From Eonycteris spelaea (lineage: Eukaryota; Chordata; Mammalia; Chiroptera; Pteropodidae), in contig PUFA01000034.1 in assembly GCA_003508835.1 (NCBI GenBank), positions 2,692,501 through 2,756,500 on the forward strand: a stretch of 64,000 nucleotides of DNA, read 5' to 3'. Below, piece by piece: positions 12,660-24,927 of the stretch. Each line of letters begins with the position of its first letter. Position 1 is the stretch's first letter. Under the pieces are notes generated by a model. It was given only the letters and a program-made list of their open reading frames with translations, ran no database searches and was not told the DNA's origin. The position numbers were made by a program, and so were the translations under genes.

Positions 12660-12790
12660 CTCACAATACTATTAAGCGGTATTGGAGGGCCTAGTGAGAG
12701 CCATCAAGCAAGACAAAGAAAGAAAAGGCATACGAATTGGAAAGAATGCCTTCCACATTGCATGTAAGTGGGCCGAAGAAGCATGATTCC
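12660..12790 (+). mobile_element. Short L1 ORF2 fragment
   Basis: About 130 bp resembling the L1 reverse-transcriptase segment around 'TATTGGAGGGCCTAGTGAGA', continuing through an AAAGAAAGAAAAGGCATACG stretch. It has the same orientation as the L1 at 690-5122, on the other side of exon 9. Confidence 0.65.
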
Positions 12791-15700
12791 CATGATAGAA
12801 GTGACCAGCCTCCAACGTAATGCCTGGACTCCCTTCATTTAAGACCCCACTCACTCTACGAAAACCCGTAGCCAGCACGCTGTGTATGACTTAAGATTCT
12901 GCCTCAACTCAAGACTTTGATTGAATGTGAAGAGGTGCTTGGGTTTCATTCATGGCGGCTAGAGTGGTTTCTGGTGACAGGGTGGTGGTAGCAGCGTCCA
13001 GTGGCAATGCTGTCCTAAAATCGCAGTGGTAAGAGCTGTGGGCATCAGGGCCAGACTAATCCTGACAAAAAGTTGATGGCTGGACTTCCTGTTCTTGCCT
13101 CTCCAGACTGCCTTGGTTCCCACCCATGACTTTCTCAGGACGTTCAAGACTCTTAATTGTTTCTGTAAGCTCTTCGATGTCCTTTTCATGAATTCCTTTT
13201 CCAACTTCTCTTGTTTGTACCAAGAATCCAGACAGGTAAACATTCAAGCCTCACTAATTTTCAAAATGCTAATTAGTTTTCAAAATGACTACATTATTAC
13301 CTGTGTTCACTAGAAGAAAGCTCCCACTGCGGATTTGGGGAATCTGTTGTCGATGCCTTTGAAGTTTGATGGACATTTTGGAAATTCATTAGTATTTCGA
13401 AAATCAGTGGGACCTGCGTCACCTCCAGTCCCTCTAACCCATTCATTATTCTCACAGGTTCCTGACGTTCCGTTCTCCACATCCAGCTCCTAACACTATT
13501 GCCTTTAACTGTCTGGATTCTTAGTTGCAAGCACAAGAAACTAACTATGGTTGGAAAGGGAACTTACTGGAAAGGTATCAGAGAGCTCACAGAAAACAGT
13601 AAGAGACCTGGAAAACCTGAAAAAGAGGTGGAAACAAAGATTTACTTGCTCGACTTCTAAATTCTTGATTCCAGGCAAACAGGAAACTCGGGGACTGCCT
13701 ATGTATATCAAAAAGATATTTTGAATTCCTTACAGATGCCAGGCTGAGATGGAAAAAAAAATTCAGAGGAGGATAAACCACTGCATCATAGAATTCAGGG
13801 TCTCACTAAGTCTCATGTGAAAAATGGTACCAATCAGAAAGAGTGAGATTCAGAGAGCAGACCATATATATGCACAAGATACTACTAGGAAGATGTAGAA
13901 AGCCTGAGAACCTTGGATGCCTCGTTCTGACTCATCTTCCATTGTCACAAGTCAGAAGCGGACTACGACAGCACTATATCCGTTCTGAGGGGTGGTCTCT
14001 GAAAAGGCAGTACAGTAGAAACTCCTCCCCCCAAGCAGCGTACCCATGGTCTGCTTGGCCTGAAGAACGATGGCCTAATGGGCAGTGGCTACACATTTAG
14101 CCAGGTGGATAAGGCTCTGAAAGAAGACAGACTGGAGGACTGATGACAAGGACACCTGGGGAAGAGACAGGTGGATGAAACGGGCCCAGAGTACGACCGT
14201 TTGTGTTCCATGAGAACGCTTCGCAAAACACTTTCACCCTGGAAGCAGGACGATCTGCCCTGAGAACGTCACCAACCTCCTTCCCCAGTCACTGCCGTAC
14301 CTGCCCAACGGGCATAAGAACAAGGAGGCACATGGGAGCAGGAAATGAGCCCCACAGCGTGAACTCCCTCTCACTAACGATGACCTGGCCACCGCCCTGG
14401 CAGGACGCCAGTCTGCCAGAAACAGCAAGCAGCTGCGAGCCCCTGATGCTGAAGACAGCAGGCGAGCCCGGTGACCTACCTGACAGCAGGCCGGGCTCGC
14501 TGAGCTCTTCTATGATGGAGAGGGCAGTAACCTCCCCATCAAAAGAAACAGTAATTCTGGGTTTGGGTTTGCTACCTTCACGTGTGCCACTCACCTTGCT
14601 CGTATAACAATAAACACCACAATTCACAGATTTACCGAATACCTTTTGAGCTATTATGTTATCACACTAGACATCGTTTGTAATCAAGCATTTCACCGTG
14701 GAGAGGCAACAGAGCCTACTGAAGTCACTGATCAGAACGGTGTAAGAGAGCACCGGCGGGCTAGGCAGGGGGCAACACCTTGTGAGGCTGGCGTACTGTC
14801 CTCCAGGTAAAACACTGCTCTGAGTATCGCGGACCTGTGCACATGGCCTGGGAACCAAGAGTGCCAGGGAGGAGCTGAACCTTTCAATGTCATCCTGATC
14901 CTCACTTCCACAGCTAAGAGGTTTTAGTATCTCTGGGAACAAGGGATGTGATTCCTCTGAAGTGGAAGCTAAAACTACAAGAATCCTGACTGATATGATG
15001 AGGCTTCAAATATACGACCCACTGCCTTCCTGCGAAAACATTTGCAATTCAAGCTAGCTGAGAGATTACTCGGAAGGATTCAAGAATGGCAAGTATTAAT
15101 ATAAAGTGTTGCTCTTATGTTATGTTGGGACATATGAAGTTGACCATTTTTTTACCTACCGAATGCAATTTTACATGATTCTACCCTATAGTATTCAAAA
15201 TCACATAAAATAATTAATCATACACATACTCAAACAGCATAGATAGTTTCTTGGAGATGTATAAACAATAAGGTAGGTAATATAGAAGTCATTAGAGAAT
15301 TAGACCTATATTTAAAGAAACACGTTCTCACGTGTGGTGGGAAGCAGAGTTAGAACAAGGTGGCCATCTTACTCTTATTTGGTGAGGTCACAGTAGCCGA
15401 AAACTATTGCGACACCTGAAGGGAAAGGCCTAAACACTTTAACGAGAGGCATTTTATAACATCCAACTCGTAAAACATAATACTAAAATCCAGGAACACC
15501 CACCCCCACGGGTAGGCGTTTACTTCACACTGACACAGTCCTGCTGGTTCTGGACCATACAAATACTACAAATGGCTCCTTCCTTAAGCAATGGATTTCT
15601 CTCTTAAAGACACTCTCTTTAGCTTCCACATTGAACTAGATGTACAAAACGGACCAAGTTCATTCACCTTCGTGGAATGTAGGAGTCAGGCCAGGAAGCC

Positions 15701-16079
15701 GCCCCTGTCCCCGAGCAGACTTCTCTCTGTGGTACAACCCTCTCCTCTGGCCATATTCCCCATCGGGCACAGGCCACTTTCTAGCTGGTCATACTGCAGT
15801 AGGTGTGTCTCTTCTTTGTCTACAGATGATCATTATAGAGGAAGAACATTCAAAAGAGAATAAACATTTCTTTATTTCTATATCTTACAATGATACTTTG
15901 TCATCTGAGTCCAATACATGATGGTTGAGTGAATAAATGAATAAACAAATTAATGCCTTTGAGGCTATAAAAAAGGCATACTATTCCTCCTTAAAACTCT
16001 AAAGGAAAACTAAGAAAGCTGAATATAGTAAAAACAAATAAAACTCAAGGACATCTATTTATTTAGGTAAACTCTTGAA

Positions 16080-17560
16080 TCCTTTAAGATGCAGCTGCCA
16101 TATTAGCAAAAAATCAGGAAGAGGAAAAAATGCCTGAAATTCTTGCTTTCATTCAAAATTGAACTTTCATCACTTATTGGTATGGAAAATATCTCTTTCC
16201 CCATTGTGAGCTGACAGTTCACAAAGATAAGAAAATAAAAAGTTGTAGGGATCAGAATAGAAGAAACAAATCTATCATTATGCACCAATGATGTGATTAT
16301 CGACATAAAAAATCCGAAAGAAACCACAGTCTATCCAAAGTTTTTAAACTAATAAGGGAATGATATAGTAAGAAGGCTGGATATAGGATTAATATACAAA
16401 AATTAGTTGTAATTACACGCCAGCACTAAAAAGTTGGAAAATGCAACTTAAAATCTTGTTCTTTGTGAACATTAGTAACATGAAAAGACAACTCATAAAC
16501 TGGGGAGAAGATATTTTCCACATAGTGACTGCTAAAAAGATTACTTTCTAGAAAATTTTTTTAACTCCGAAAAATCAAATAAGAAACAGCCCAATTAAAA
16601 ATGAATGCTAAAATGAGTGGGTGAAAGTTTAACCAGAAAGAGTAATTGCACAGTATTAAAAAATCTTCCCCAAAACACAGTTTAGTAATTACAAGGGAAA
16701 AATAAGTTAAAAACCCTGGCAGATACCAGCTTAGCCAAGTGATGGAGGTTAACATCACAAGTAATAATGCTGACATGTACCCCTTGGCATCACGCACATC
16801 ACCTCTGTGCTATCCCTCTCAATAACGAATGATCTCAATCCACTCATGAGAACACATTAGACAACACCAAATTGAGAAGCAGTCTACAAAATCACTGACC
16901 AATATTCTTCAGAATATCAAGGTTACGAAAGATGAGGCTGAGGAATTGAAAAACACTATAGCGACATGACAACTAACTGCTATGTAGGATCCTGGACCAG
17001 ATTTTCAAACAGAAAAAGGACATTCGAGGAAAAATATGATAAGGTCTGAATAAGTCCTACGATGTATTTATTTAATAGTATTGGCGAGAATGTGAAGAAT
17101 GGAAAATCCTTTTATAGTGCTGGTAGGACTAAAAATGGGAACAGCCACTTTGGAAAGTGATTTGGCTATAAAGTTATACATTTAAACAAGCACGACATGT
17201 GACGGAGTAATTCTACTCTCAAGTAGAGTCTAGAGAAATTTTAGTTGGTAAGACGGAATGTTCGTAAAAGCCTTGTTTATAATAGCAAAAACCTCAGTTC
17301 AACCCAAATATCCATTGCTGGATAATTAAATGATGGCATATTTCAAGAACGGAACTATTATGAATTAAAATAAGTATAAAATATGAATATATCTTAGAAA
17401 CATTATGGTAAATGAAAACACCAAGTCATAGACTATATGTAGCATTGTATTTTTTACAAGGTTCTAAAACAAGCAAAACTAGAATTTTTAGGAATATAAA
17501 TATGGGTAAATTAAAAAGAAAAGCACGTTTCAATCAGCATGTTTGAGACAGTGGTTATCA
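16080..17560 (+). mobile_element. Mosaic of old L1 fragments
   Basis: Plus-strand L1-like text in pieces. ORF2 reverse-transcriptase-region sequence lies at about 16230-16440, an ORF2 3' portion at about 16480-16620, a 3'UTR-like stretch containing a GGATCCTGGACCAG motif at about 16690-17060, and another ORF2 3' portion at about 17080-17420. It is heavily diverged with no usable reading frame. Internal boundaries are uncertain, and more than one insertion is likely. Confidence 0.65.
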
Positions 17561-18779
17561 CTCAAAGACAAAAATTAGGGGTTAGGATAGAAAGGAACAC
17601 AAGGAAGCTTTAACTGTATTGTCATATATTTCTTAATCTGGGTGGTGAGTTCATGGGTTGGTTTTAATATTAGAATTCAAAAATTATGTGTTACAAACAC
17701 TATCTGTGAAACATACTTTGCAAGAAATGCTAGTAAATATTTTTAAAACAACATTTAAACAAACGTATACTAAACTCTTAATAGTGATTATTTCAGGGGG
17801 GTGAAATTATGAACATTTTTCACTTTCTATAGTATATGTTTTAAATAATTTTAATAATAAAGACATAATATGTATGTATTTAAATATTTTTCTTAATTTT
17901 GATATTGCAATAATAAGTGGTTGTGAGCTAGAAAGCTTTTCTCATTAGAGCCTCTATAATCAGCACGCCCTCAAATTTTCGAACTCACCTGAGCTCCTCC
18001 ACAACTCCTGTTCCCACTCTCAAATGATGACATTACGGCTGGGTCCTTCTGCAAAGTCAACAATTGAGATGGAGCCAAAAGAGCATTCCCAACGTCCCAC
18101 AGGTGACAGGTGGGGGCTGTGTGTGTGTGCGAACATTCTCTATAAAAAAGCACCAGGGTCACTGTTCAAAGTGATGTGCAAGTGAAAAACTTACTGAGGG
18201 GAAGAGACCAGTTACAGATGTAGGAAATTAACCCAAGAAAGTCCTTCAAGTGGCCTATTTGCCTTAAAAACAACAACAACAACAAAGGAACACTTAACAG
18301 TCAATATTAGTGTTCTAAGTCATTCATTCTCCTTTATCAACCACGAATTCCGATAAAGTTTTAGCCTTAAAACTTGGCAAGACAGTCGTATGTCCTCATA
18401 GTGATGGTCACTATCATTATCGCTCTTAAGTAAATGCTCTCATGCGTATTGGTCCATGTTGAAAATTTCATGCCAACAGATACAATGGTGTCAGACCCGA
18501 GAACCTGCGAGTGGCCAGCAGCCCAATATCCGCTACACGGGCCCAGACTTCAATAACGACACACGTGAACGAAGGGTGGCAAATACACAGTGTCTTTGGC
18601 TGTATATTTTATGTACTATTTTCTATAATTAGGAAGAGCGAACATGCCATTTTCCCCTTTTCTGGCTCAATATTTATGACGCAGCAGAAGGCAGCAAGGA
18701 AGGAAGGAGGATAATGTGGGCAGATCGATGGAAACGGATCACGGAATGTGGAAAAGACGCCAAGCTCCACACCACCGAA

Positions 18780-19200
18780 CGATCTTACGAAAGGTCCTGA
18801 GGCTGGAGCATGAAGAGCTTCATGTTGATATGAATGGAGAAAAAAGGAGGCTGAAAGCATCTAAGGATGTAAGAGAAGCTGATGACTGTAAAATTCTCTG
18901 ATGCCTTAATATGTTCAGAAGGTGCACTAGAAATTGTGGATGAAGCTGACATCCATGAAAGACATGTCAAGGATCGCACACAGGGCGAGGAAAAGAACAA
19001 TTTGGTAACTGAAGCCCGCTTCAGGCCCATCCTCCTCCACTCTTTACTTTTGCTCTGCTTGGACCAGGATGCTCTCCATGTTGAGGATGTAGCTTTTCCA
19101 AAGCTGATCCTCACAGGCCACCAGGTGGAGCCCAACAGTCACAAAAAAAGAGCCCCCTCCTCAGCCTGATTTGCTTTGTCTGCCAGCCAGCTGGAGCCAT
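18780..19200 (-). other. Unrecognised segment with decayed reading frames
   Basis: This stretch does not look like a repeat family I know. On the minus strand one frame runs LHLVACEDQLWKSYILNMES and continues to a stop after about 32 codons, then stays open for a further roughly 35 codons. Another minus frame is open for 116 codons, and a plus frame for 95. No splice pattern, start context or poly(A) tail supports a functional gene. It may be a decayed retrocopy or chance open frames; I assign no function. Confidence 0.25.
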
Positions 19201-19324
19201 CCCCACTGGGAAGGACTTAGGAGGTCTAGGATGGGGAATTCAGGTTCACAGGATCACATAACTCAGCCTCTTCCTCAGAAGAGTCTTCAGGGAAGAAACA
19301 TACTCTTGAGAAGGTGAGATACTC

Positions 19325-19346
19325 TTTTTTTTTTTTTTTTTTTTTT
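19325..19346 (+). repeat. T22 homopolymer
   Basis: Uninterrupted T run in intron. No target duplication was recognised. Confidence 0.9.
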
Positions 19347-20061
19347 GCACAGGGAGAAAGATTGGATGGAACTATTTTTCAGTTTGCTCATCTTGTAGGC
19401 TATGCCTCAATGAAACAAACTAATTTTTCCTGTTTGTTCTTTCTACGGAACTGGTTACTCTTTCATTTCCTACTAACTACAACTTTGTAGGATTTAGTGA
19501 CCACCTCCCAATTCATATCTACCTCAAAAGAAATCTAGTGTCTACCAAAACTGAATGGAATAGTAAAAGCCTTTGCTTCCCGTCAGTCAGCAAATATTTC
19601 TGACTGTCTAAGAGCTGACACCTCACGGGTATAAAGCTGGGTGACGAAGATGCCAGATACCTGCCCTCCACCAGACACCGCCACCTCCTCCACCACACGC
19701 ATCACCCGTCAGAGCTCCCCTTCCTCTCCTCTCGCCTCGCCCCGCCTCCCTCTCTCTCCCTCCAGTGGAACCTGCTCGCCTTCATCCTCATTAAAAGGAG
19801 CATTGCTGCAACCCACTTTCTCATCCCAACAGCCTCCCATTAAGCCTAGTTCAACAAAAATCTCTCGACCCTGTTATACGTGCACTGAGCTATTCGTTTG
19901 TCCTCCTCCTCATCCCTTAAACCTACCAAAGTTTGCTAGAGAAAATAACATAAATTGTCAATTTACTCTAAGTCAATTCACATCGTACATCTCCAGTTAG
20001 TCTACAGTGTTGCCAAGAAACACTATTATGTTCTTCACAGTAGCTGCTGTAAAATTTTTCC

Positions 20062-20076
20062 TTTTTTTTTTTTTTT
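20062..20076 (+). repeat. T15 homopolymer
   Basis: Uninterrupted T run in intron. A retroposon boundary was not established. Confidence 0.85.
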
Positions 20077-21334
20077 CAAGATTTATCCTTAAATATTCAA
20101 GAAGAAAAAACCACGACAGATCTAGGAGAAAGTGACCAGATATCTCCACGCTCATGACATCCTGGAAGGGAAGCCTAGGATTGTAGATTTCACAAAGGTC
20201 TGAGAAAATATAGGCATGAATTCCACTGCAAGAGTTTCTAAAGGGAACGATGATTTAAGAGGGTTGGGAAGCTCTTAAAACTGTAAATCTGATTATATAA
20301 TTACAAATCATTCCAGTGAGGAAGTCAATGTGGCTTTTCAAATATCCTGGACACGAGTCCAGTAGTAAATATTAAAAGTATGAAACACGTTGTGGTGTAT
20401 AACAGAAAACAGCGATCCCCAAAAGCCAGCCCAGGTTCCCCAGGAATGGAGTTGCTTTACGTTCCTGGTGACATTGCAGGAGTGAGATTCATGAAAACCT
20501 GGTAGGAGTGAGGTACAGAGGTGAACGAGGCTTGACTGAGACCGACATGACCATTCTAAGAACAAGATGAAAAGGACTGTGACAACTGGAGGTTTCCAGT
20601 GCTGTAATAATCTTGGGGTCCTGCAAACTGGAGGCACCGAAGTGCCAGTGGGGGTGCCAGAGAGGCAATGCTTCCGCCAGAGGAGGCACCAAGACGGATG
20701 GCCGCCTGAAGGTCCTTTCCGAAGCTACTGAGATTAGTCTATCAATGTGTACGTTCTATTTAATCTTTGTGTTAAAAAAGAGTCTAAATCTCGGCTTCTC
20801 CCCCTGATTTTATATACTGGATGTATGTTACCAAGTGTTGACTTTGAAATCAGAACCTTGGTTCTCATCATTTTCTGTTCCAAACACCTTTTCCTGTGTT
20901 TTCTAGCTTGATTTATGGTGCACTATGTTTCTAGACCTTGGGGTTGTCAAAACATTCTCATCCACCCAGCTGACCAGCCAGCAGATGTTCTCCCGAGCAC
21001 CCTAACCCTAAAGGAGCTCATGGCCAAGCAAATAACTCGTATAAGCAATCACAATAGAAACCAATAAGAGCTACAATAACGGTATTAAGAGAAACTACAG
21101 CAGTGCCCAGGGGGAAGGACTCAAGAGTCAGGGAACATTTTTTGAGTGGACAACTGAGTTAAGTTTAAGAGTTGAGCATTTTATTAAACAAACTCTGGGG
21201 AGAGGAGAAAGCCACTGCTGGGCAAGGAAGCGTAGTGTGCACAAGTGCGGAGCTATGAGCAAACACAGCTTGGGAGACGGCGAGCCATGAGGCATAAGCC
21301 GAGGGGATGGCGGGAGCTGAGGCTGCTCTCAGGG

Positions 21335-21690
21335 CATGCGGCTAAATGCCATCACCCACCCGGTCACCCAAGTCAGCAGCCTGAGAGTTCATCCAAGATT
21401 CTGTCCTGCTCCATGCCCCATTTCTAGCCGGTCGCCATGCCTGGGAGACTTTACCTTCTTCATCTCCCCGGGATCTTTTCATTCCTTTTGCTTCCTTCGC
21501 TGCAACTGCTTTACTTCAGCCCCTCCCCAGCTCGTCGTACTGCGGCAGCTCACTGTGACTGCTTGCTTCCACCACGTCCCTCCCCGCCCACTCTGGACTT
21601 CCAGGCAGAGTGGTCCTTTAGCTAAGAGGCTCCCATTTTCCAAGAAACAATCTTGGATTTCCTCCTTCATGTGCCTCCCCTCAACTTCCA
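21335..21690 (+). mobile_element. L2-type LINE fragment
   Basis: C+T-rich plus-strand text in the order typical of the L2 3' coding part: 'CATCCAAGATTCTGTCCTGC', then a cysteine/tryptophan-poor pyrimidine-rich region. It is degraded and inert. Confidence 0.6.
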
Positions 21691-23433
21691 GAAAACTATT
21701 TTGATCCTCTGGAAGAACTTACAACATTCTGTTCCATACTGTAGTTGGAGACCAGAGACACGCCATTCAGTCCGTCTGCTTTATCCACACGTCTTCCCAG
21801 AGACTGGAACCCCACGGTCCCTGCGAATTGGTCAGCAGATTGTGGGACCTTGGACCCAAACCTCTGGTTCAAACTACTGACCAGAGCGAATAACGGTCTC
21901 AAGCTAGACCAGTAAGATTTTCTACTCTAGAAATTCTGTCTTGTGATCTAGACTTCAGTATGTGACCAGAGGACTATTAGGGCCATTTTGGGGCCAGCAT
22001 GGATGCTATTGAGCAGGCAGGTGGCTACCGGGTAGAGGAAGAATACAGCTTGTCCGCGGAAAGGGGCAGTGGAAAGATGCCACGTGGTGGCTGGGCTGGT
22101 CCACGTGGTGAGAGAGACTGTGATTCCTTGTCACCTTGTTGGTGTTGAGTCCCTCATGAGACCCGCCTCTACTTCTGGCCCTGGGTTTTAGGAGAACCGC
22201 TGGCTTCTTATATGAATCAGCTCTTTTATTTAAATCAGCTCAAGTAGGATTCCATTTCTTGGAATCGAATTAATCCCATGACATTTATGCAGAAGTCTGC
22301 ATTAGGCTATAATTTCTTTGAATGAAGAAACTACAGCATGTTTACCTTTCTATTTCTCACTTAATATAGCACAGCGACTTACATATAGCTGATCAACAGC
22401 TGTCTCATGAACTGAATTTAACTACAGAAGTAAATGACTTTGGACTTGAATAATTAGCAGCAACGAGATAAACAGAAGAAGGTTGACGCTTTCCAGGGTA
22501 GAGTGGAGGGGCAGGGAAGAAAGCCTCTTTGGCTAAACTCCGTTTTAGGCACAGCCTCTGCGGAAGCCAAGCACACACAGCCGCACCGCAGCAAGTACTA
22601 TACCCTCCCGCTCCTGGTCAAAACCTGGCAAAGAAGAGAGACGAAACCCAGGCGGCCCCGGCTCGGCACGTTCTGACTGGGAAACAGTGACCTCAGTTTC
22701 TGAAGCTCAGTAACTGAGAGCCAGAACCAAACGGCAAGGCGGCCACCAACGCACTCGGCAGCTGCGGCCGCACCCCGCGCGAGAGGGGCGTCAGCCGAGA
22801 GCCTCATTATGCAGAGCGCCACGTTTTACTTCCGAAGGCAAATCTTCTCTTTTTCACAAAGCCTTTAAAAGCCATATAACCAAAAAGGTCATTTGAATGT
22901 CTTTACAGTAAGAAGGTAGAGAAAAGGTTAGTAGTTTTCCATCAAAGTATGAGAATATTCAAATATTTTTACTTTGAAAATACGAGATTAACATGATTAT
23001 TATTTTAAATATTCTTTCTTTAGATTGGGCAAATGTCCTTGTTGCTTCAAAGGCCAGACTCCATTTTAATTATTATTGTCCTTTGCCCACAAGAAGAGAA
23101 TGCTGATGAAGTAATAATGCTCAGCTGTGAACGAGGAAGGCCATTCAGGCAGCGGGAGAGACCCACGCCCGACGGCTTCCTGACGACGCCCTTACCCTCG
23201 AAGGCCACGGAGGCAGTCCGCGCGAGTGCACACAATGGGACACGGCGGAAGAGGCAGATAAAAGACGAGGCCAGGTTTCCTGCTACAGCGTGAAGTCCGC
23301 CCTTTTCACTGCCAAGCCGAATGCAGCGGGCGCGACCCGCCCAGGCCAGGTGGCTCAGCCATTAGCAGGCCTTTTGAGCTGCTGGTGAGAAGCTGGCAAG
23401 CCTCTGAGGAGGCCGATTTGGGGCTCAAGGGGT

Positions 23434-23571
23434 TGACGTCACTTTTGGATAATGAGTTAGGCTTGAAGATGATGACATTGCAGTCACGCCACTTGAGAGC
23501 AAAGAAGAAAGCGCAACTGCTCCTGCCGGGCTCTGAGAGCATATAAATCGCACTGATCTCGTGTGATTTAT
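23434..23571. promoter_or_regulatory. Candidate regulatory cluster: CRE, homeobox-like core, TATA-like hairpin
   Basis: A perfect palindromic cAMP-response element, TGACGTCA, lies at 23434-23441. Just downstream are a TAATGAG core (about 23450) and the word GATGATGACATTG. TATAAAT follows at 23542-23548 and forms the left arm of an 11-bp inverted repeat (23543-23553 with 23561-23571, one G-T wobble, 7-base loop). The surrounding 250 bp carry no repeat signature and are CpG-richer than most of the intron. This is motif evidence only; no transcript start is shown. Confidence 0.3.
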
Positions 23572-24608
23572 GTCACTGGGAGAGTGGCATGGCAGAGCGT
23601 TTCCTGAGTTGCGTTAGGTATGGCGCACGGATTCGATCCGGCTGGCTTCACCGGCATGAGAGGCTAAGCAGAGAAAAAGCCTGATAAAAGCGGCACACCG
23701 TGGCCACCCGGTCGGTGCTGGCACTCAGAACCCCGGAGCGTCCCCGGCAGGGCCCGTCCTGCACGAGTCAGACGACCAACAAGCAAGCTGCCGGACGGGA
23801 CCTGAAGTGTCAGAACAAACTCTTTTCTAGCGTACATGTCTTTATTTTCATTTCTGTGAACCATAAATCAGACACCAGCGATCACAGTTAAAGATTTAGC
23901 GGAAACAATATTGCTTTTCTTGCGAAAGGAATGCCAGTTCTAAGAAGCAAACAGGCACTGCGTTTGATCAAGCAGCTACGTCCAGCTGTTTCTTCAGATC
24001 AAAATAAAGTGGCCATGCAGGACACTCTGTGCCGACACAACCGACATTTAACTTAGGCTTCCAACGGCTTCTAGAGACGTGGTCCCCTGCCCCGGCTTAC
24101 GGTGTGGGAATTCAGCCTTTAATGCCATACGCGAAACCTCTGAAGCTCGGTACCCAAACATCGCATCATTCAAACACACCCCCATATCACATTTAAAGCA
24201 CGGGAGACTGGGGTCCCGTGATACGCCTGGGATTTGACATATTTTAACACTAATGTCTGACGGTTTGATGCGATGAATTCTTTGCAGTTCACAAATATGA
24301 ATGGGATTCATAACATAACAGAGAATAAGTAGAGGCTCAGAATGTGCTTATATTTTATGTCAAAAACAAAAACAAACAAAAAGGTGATTGCCTGACAATT
24401 GAAGGAACCTATAGGTGACCAGCTGAGGTGGTAGCTAAGGGCAATTTCTTAAGAAACCAGACCAAAATATGTCAAGTATCCACGCTTTATTACTTTTTCC
24501 CCATGCTTTAATAAAGAATTAAAATATATGTATATAAAAAAGTTTCCCTAAAAGCCACCTACACCAACTCTGTCTGGATCTGTGGTTTTCCGTCCAGAGA
24601 CCACCTAC

Positions 24609-24856
24609 CCCAGCGCGAAATTGCTGTCCTCCTTCCAGTCCACGATGCGGCAGACGAACAGTGTGTCGGCGTAATCCTTGGGCCGGGTCACAAAGTCCTG
24701 AGGGCAGTCCTTGAGAGGCACGTATATTCGAGGCACTCGGTGGTCCGAGGGAGAAAACAGGGCATACTTCTTAAACAGCTCGCTGTTCCTGTCGGCCAGG
24801 AGCTTGAGGAAGCCAGCTGCTGCGCGCGAGTGCTTCTTCTCCACGATGTAAACCAC
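24609..24856 (-). CDS. DIS3L2: DIS3L2 coding exon (human exon 8 equivalent)
   Basis: 248-nt internal exon. The acceptor is TTTGCAG before 24856 with a fairly weak pyrimidine tract; the donor is CTGGG|GTAGGT at 24609/24608. It carries 82 codons plus two bases and begins in phase 0: [20 protein letters not shown], then a segment with [19 protein letters not shown], ending [13 protein letters not shown]. Identity to human DIS3L2 is very high (for example IVEKK versus ILEKK). This belongs to the second cold-shock (OB-fold) region, which with the first cold-shock domain and S1 helps form the RNA funnel leading to the RNB active site. No stop or frameshift. The final Gly codon is completed by the first base of the exon at 12155. 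Confidence 0.97.
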
Positions 24857-24927
24857 CTGCAAACACCAGAACCGCGGTCAGTGCTGGGCACCCGCAGGGC
24901 TGGGTGACAGCTGGGACCAGTCAGCAG

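Larger units (their letters stand above)
12156..24608 (-). other. DIS3L2: DIS3L2 intron 8
   Basis: 12,453-bp intron between exons 8 and 9, with donor GTAGGT at its right end and acceptor CCACAG at its left end. Contents: 12660-12790, a short L1 piece; 12900-16080, no recognised feature; 16080-17560, an L1 mosaic; 17560-18780, unassigned and AT-rich; 18780-19200, an unrecognised segment with decayed reading frames; 19325-19346 and 20062-20076, T tracts; 19640-19800, pyrimidine-rich sequence; 20080-21335, unassigned; 21335-21690, an L2; 21700-23300, unassigned, with CpG-richer patches at about 22640-22820 and 23160-23350; 23434-23571, a possible regulatory cluster; 23600-24600, unassigned. Confidence 0.9.

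Noticed and set aside
14203..14607. 134-codon plus-strand open frame, the longest on that strand
   Set aside because: Low-similarity composition, no recognised domain, no splice or promoter support, and it overlaps equally open frames on the other strand.
14471..14627. Minus-strand open frame ending at a strong donor-like CAG|GTAGGT (14480/14479), a possible extra DIS3L2 exon
   Set aside because: No convincing acceptor with a pyrimidine tract upstream, no similarity to DIS3L2 or any protein I recognise, and the known exon order is complete without it.
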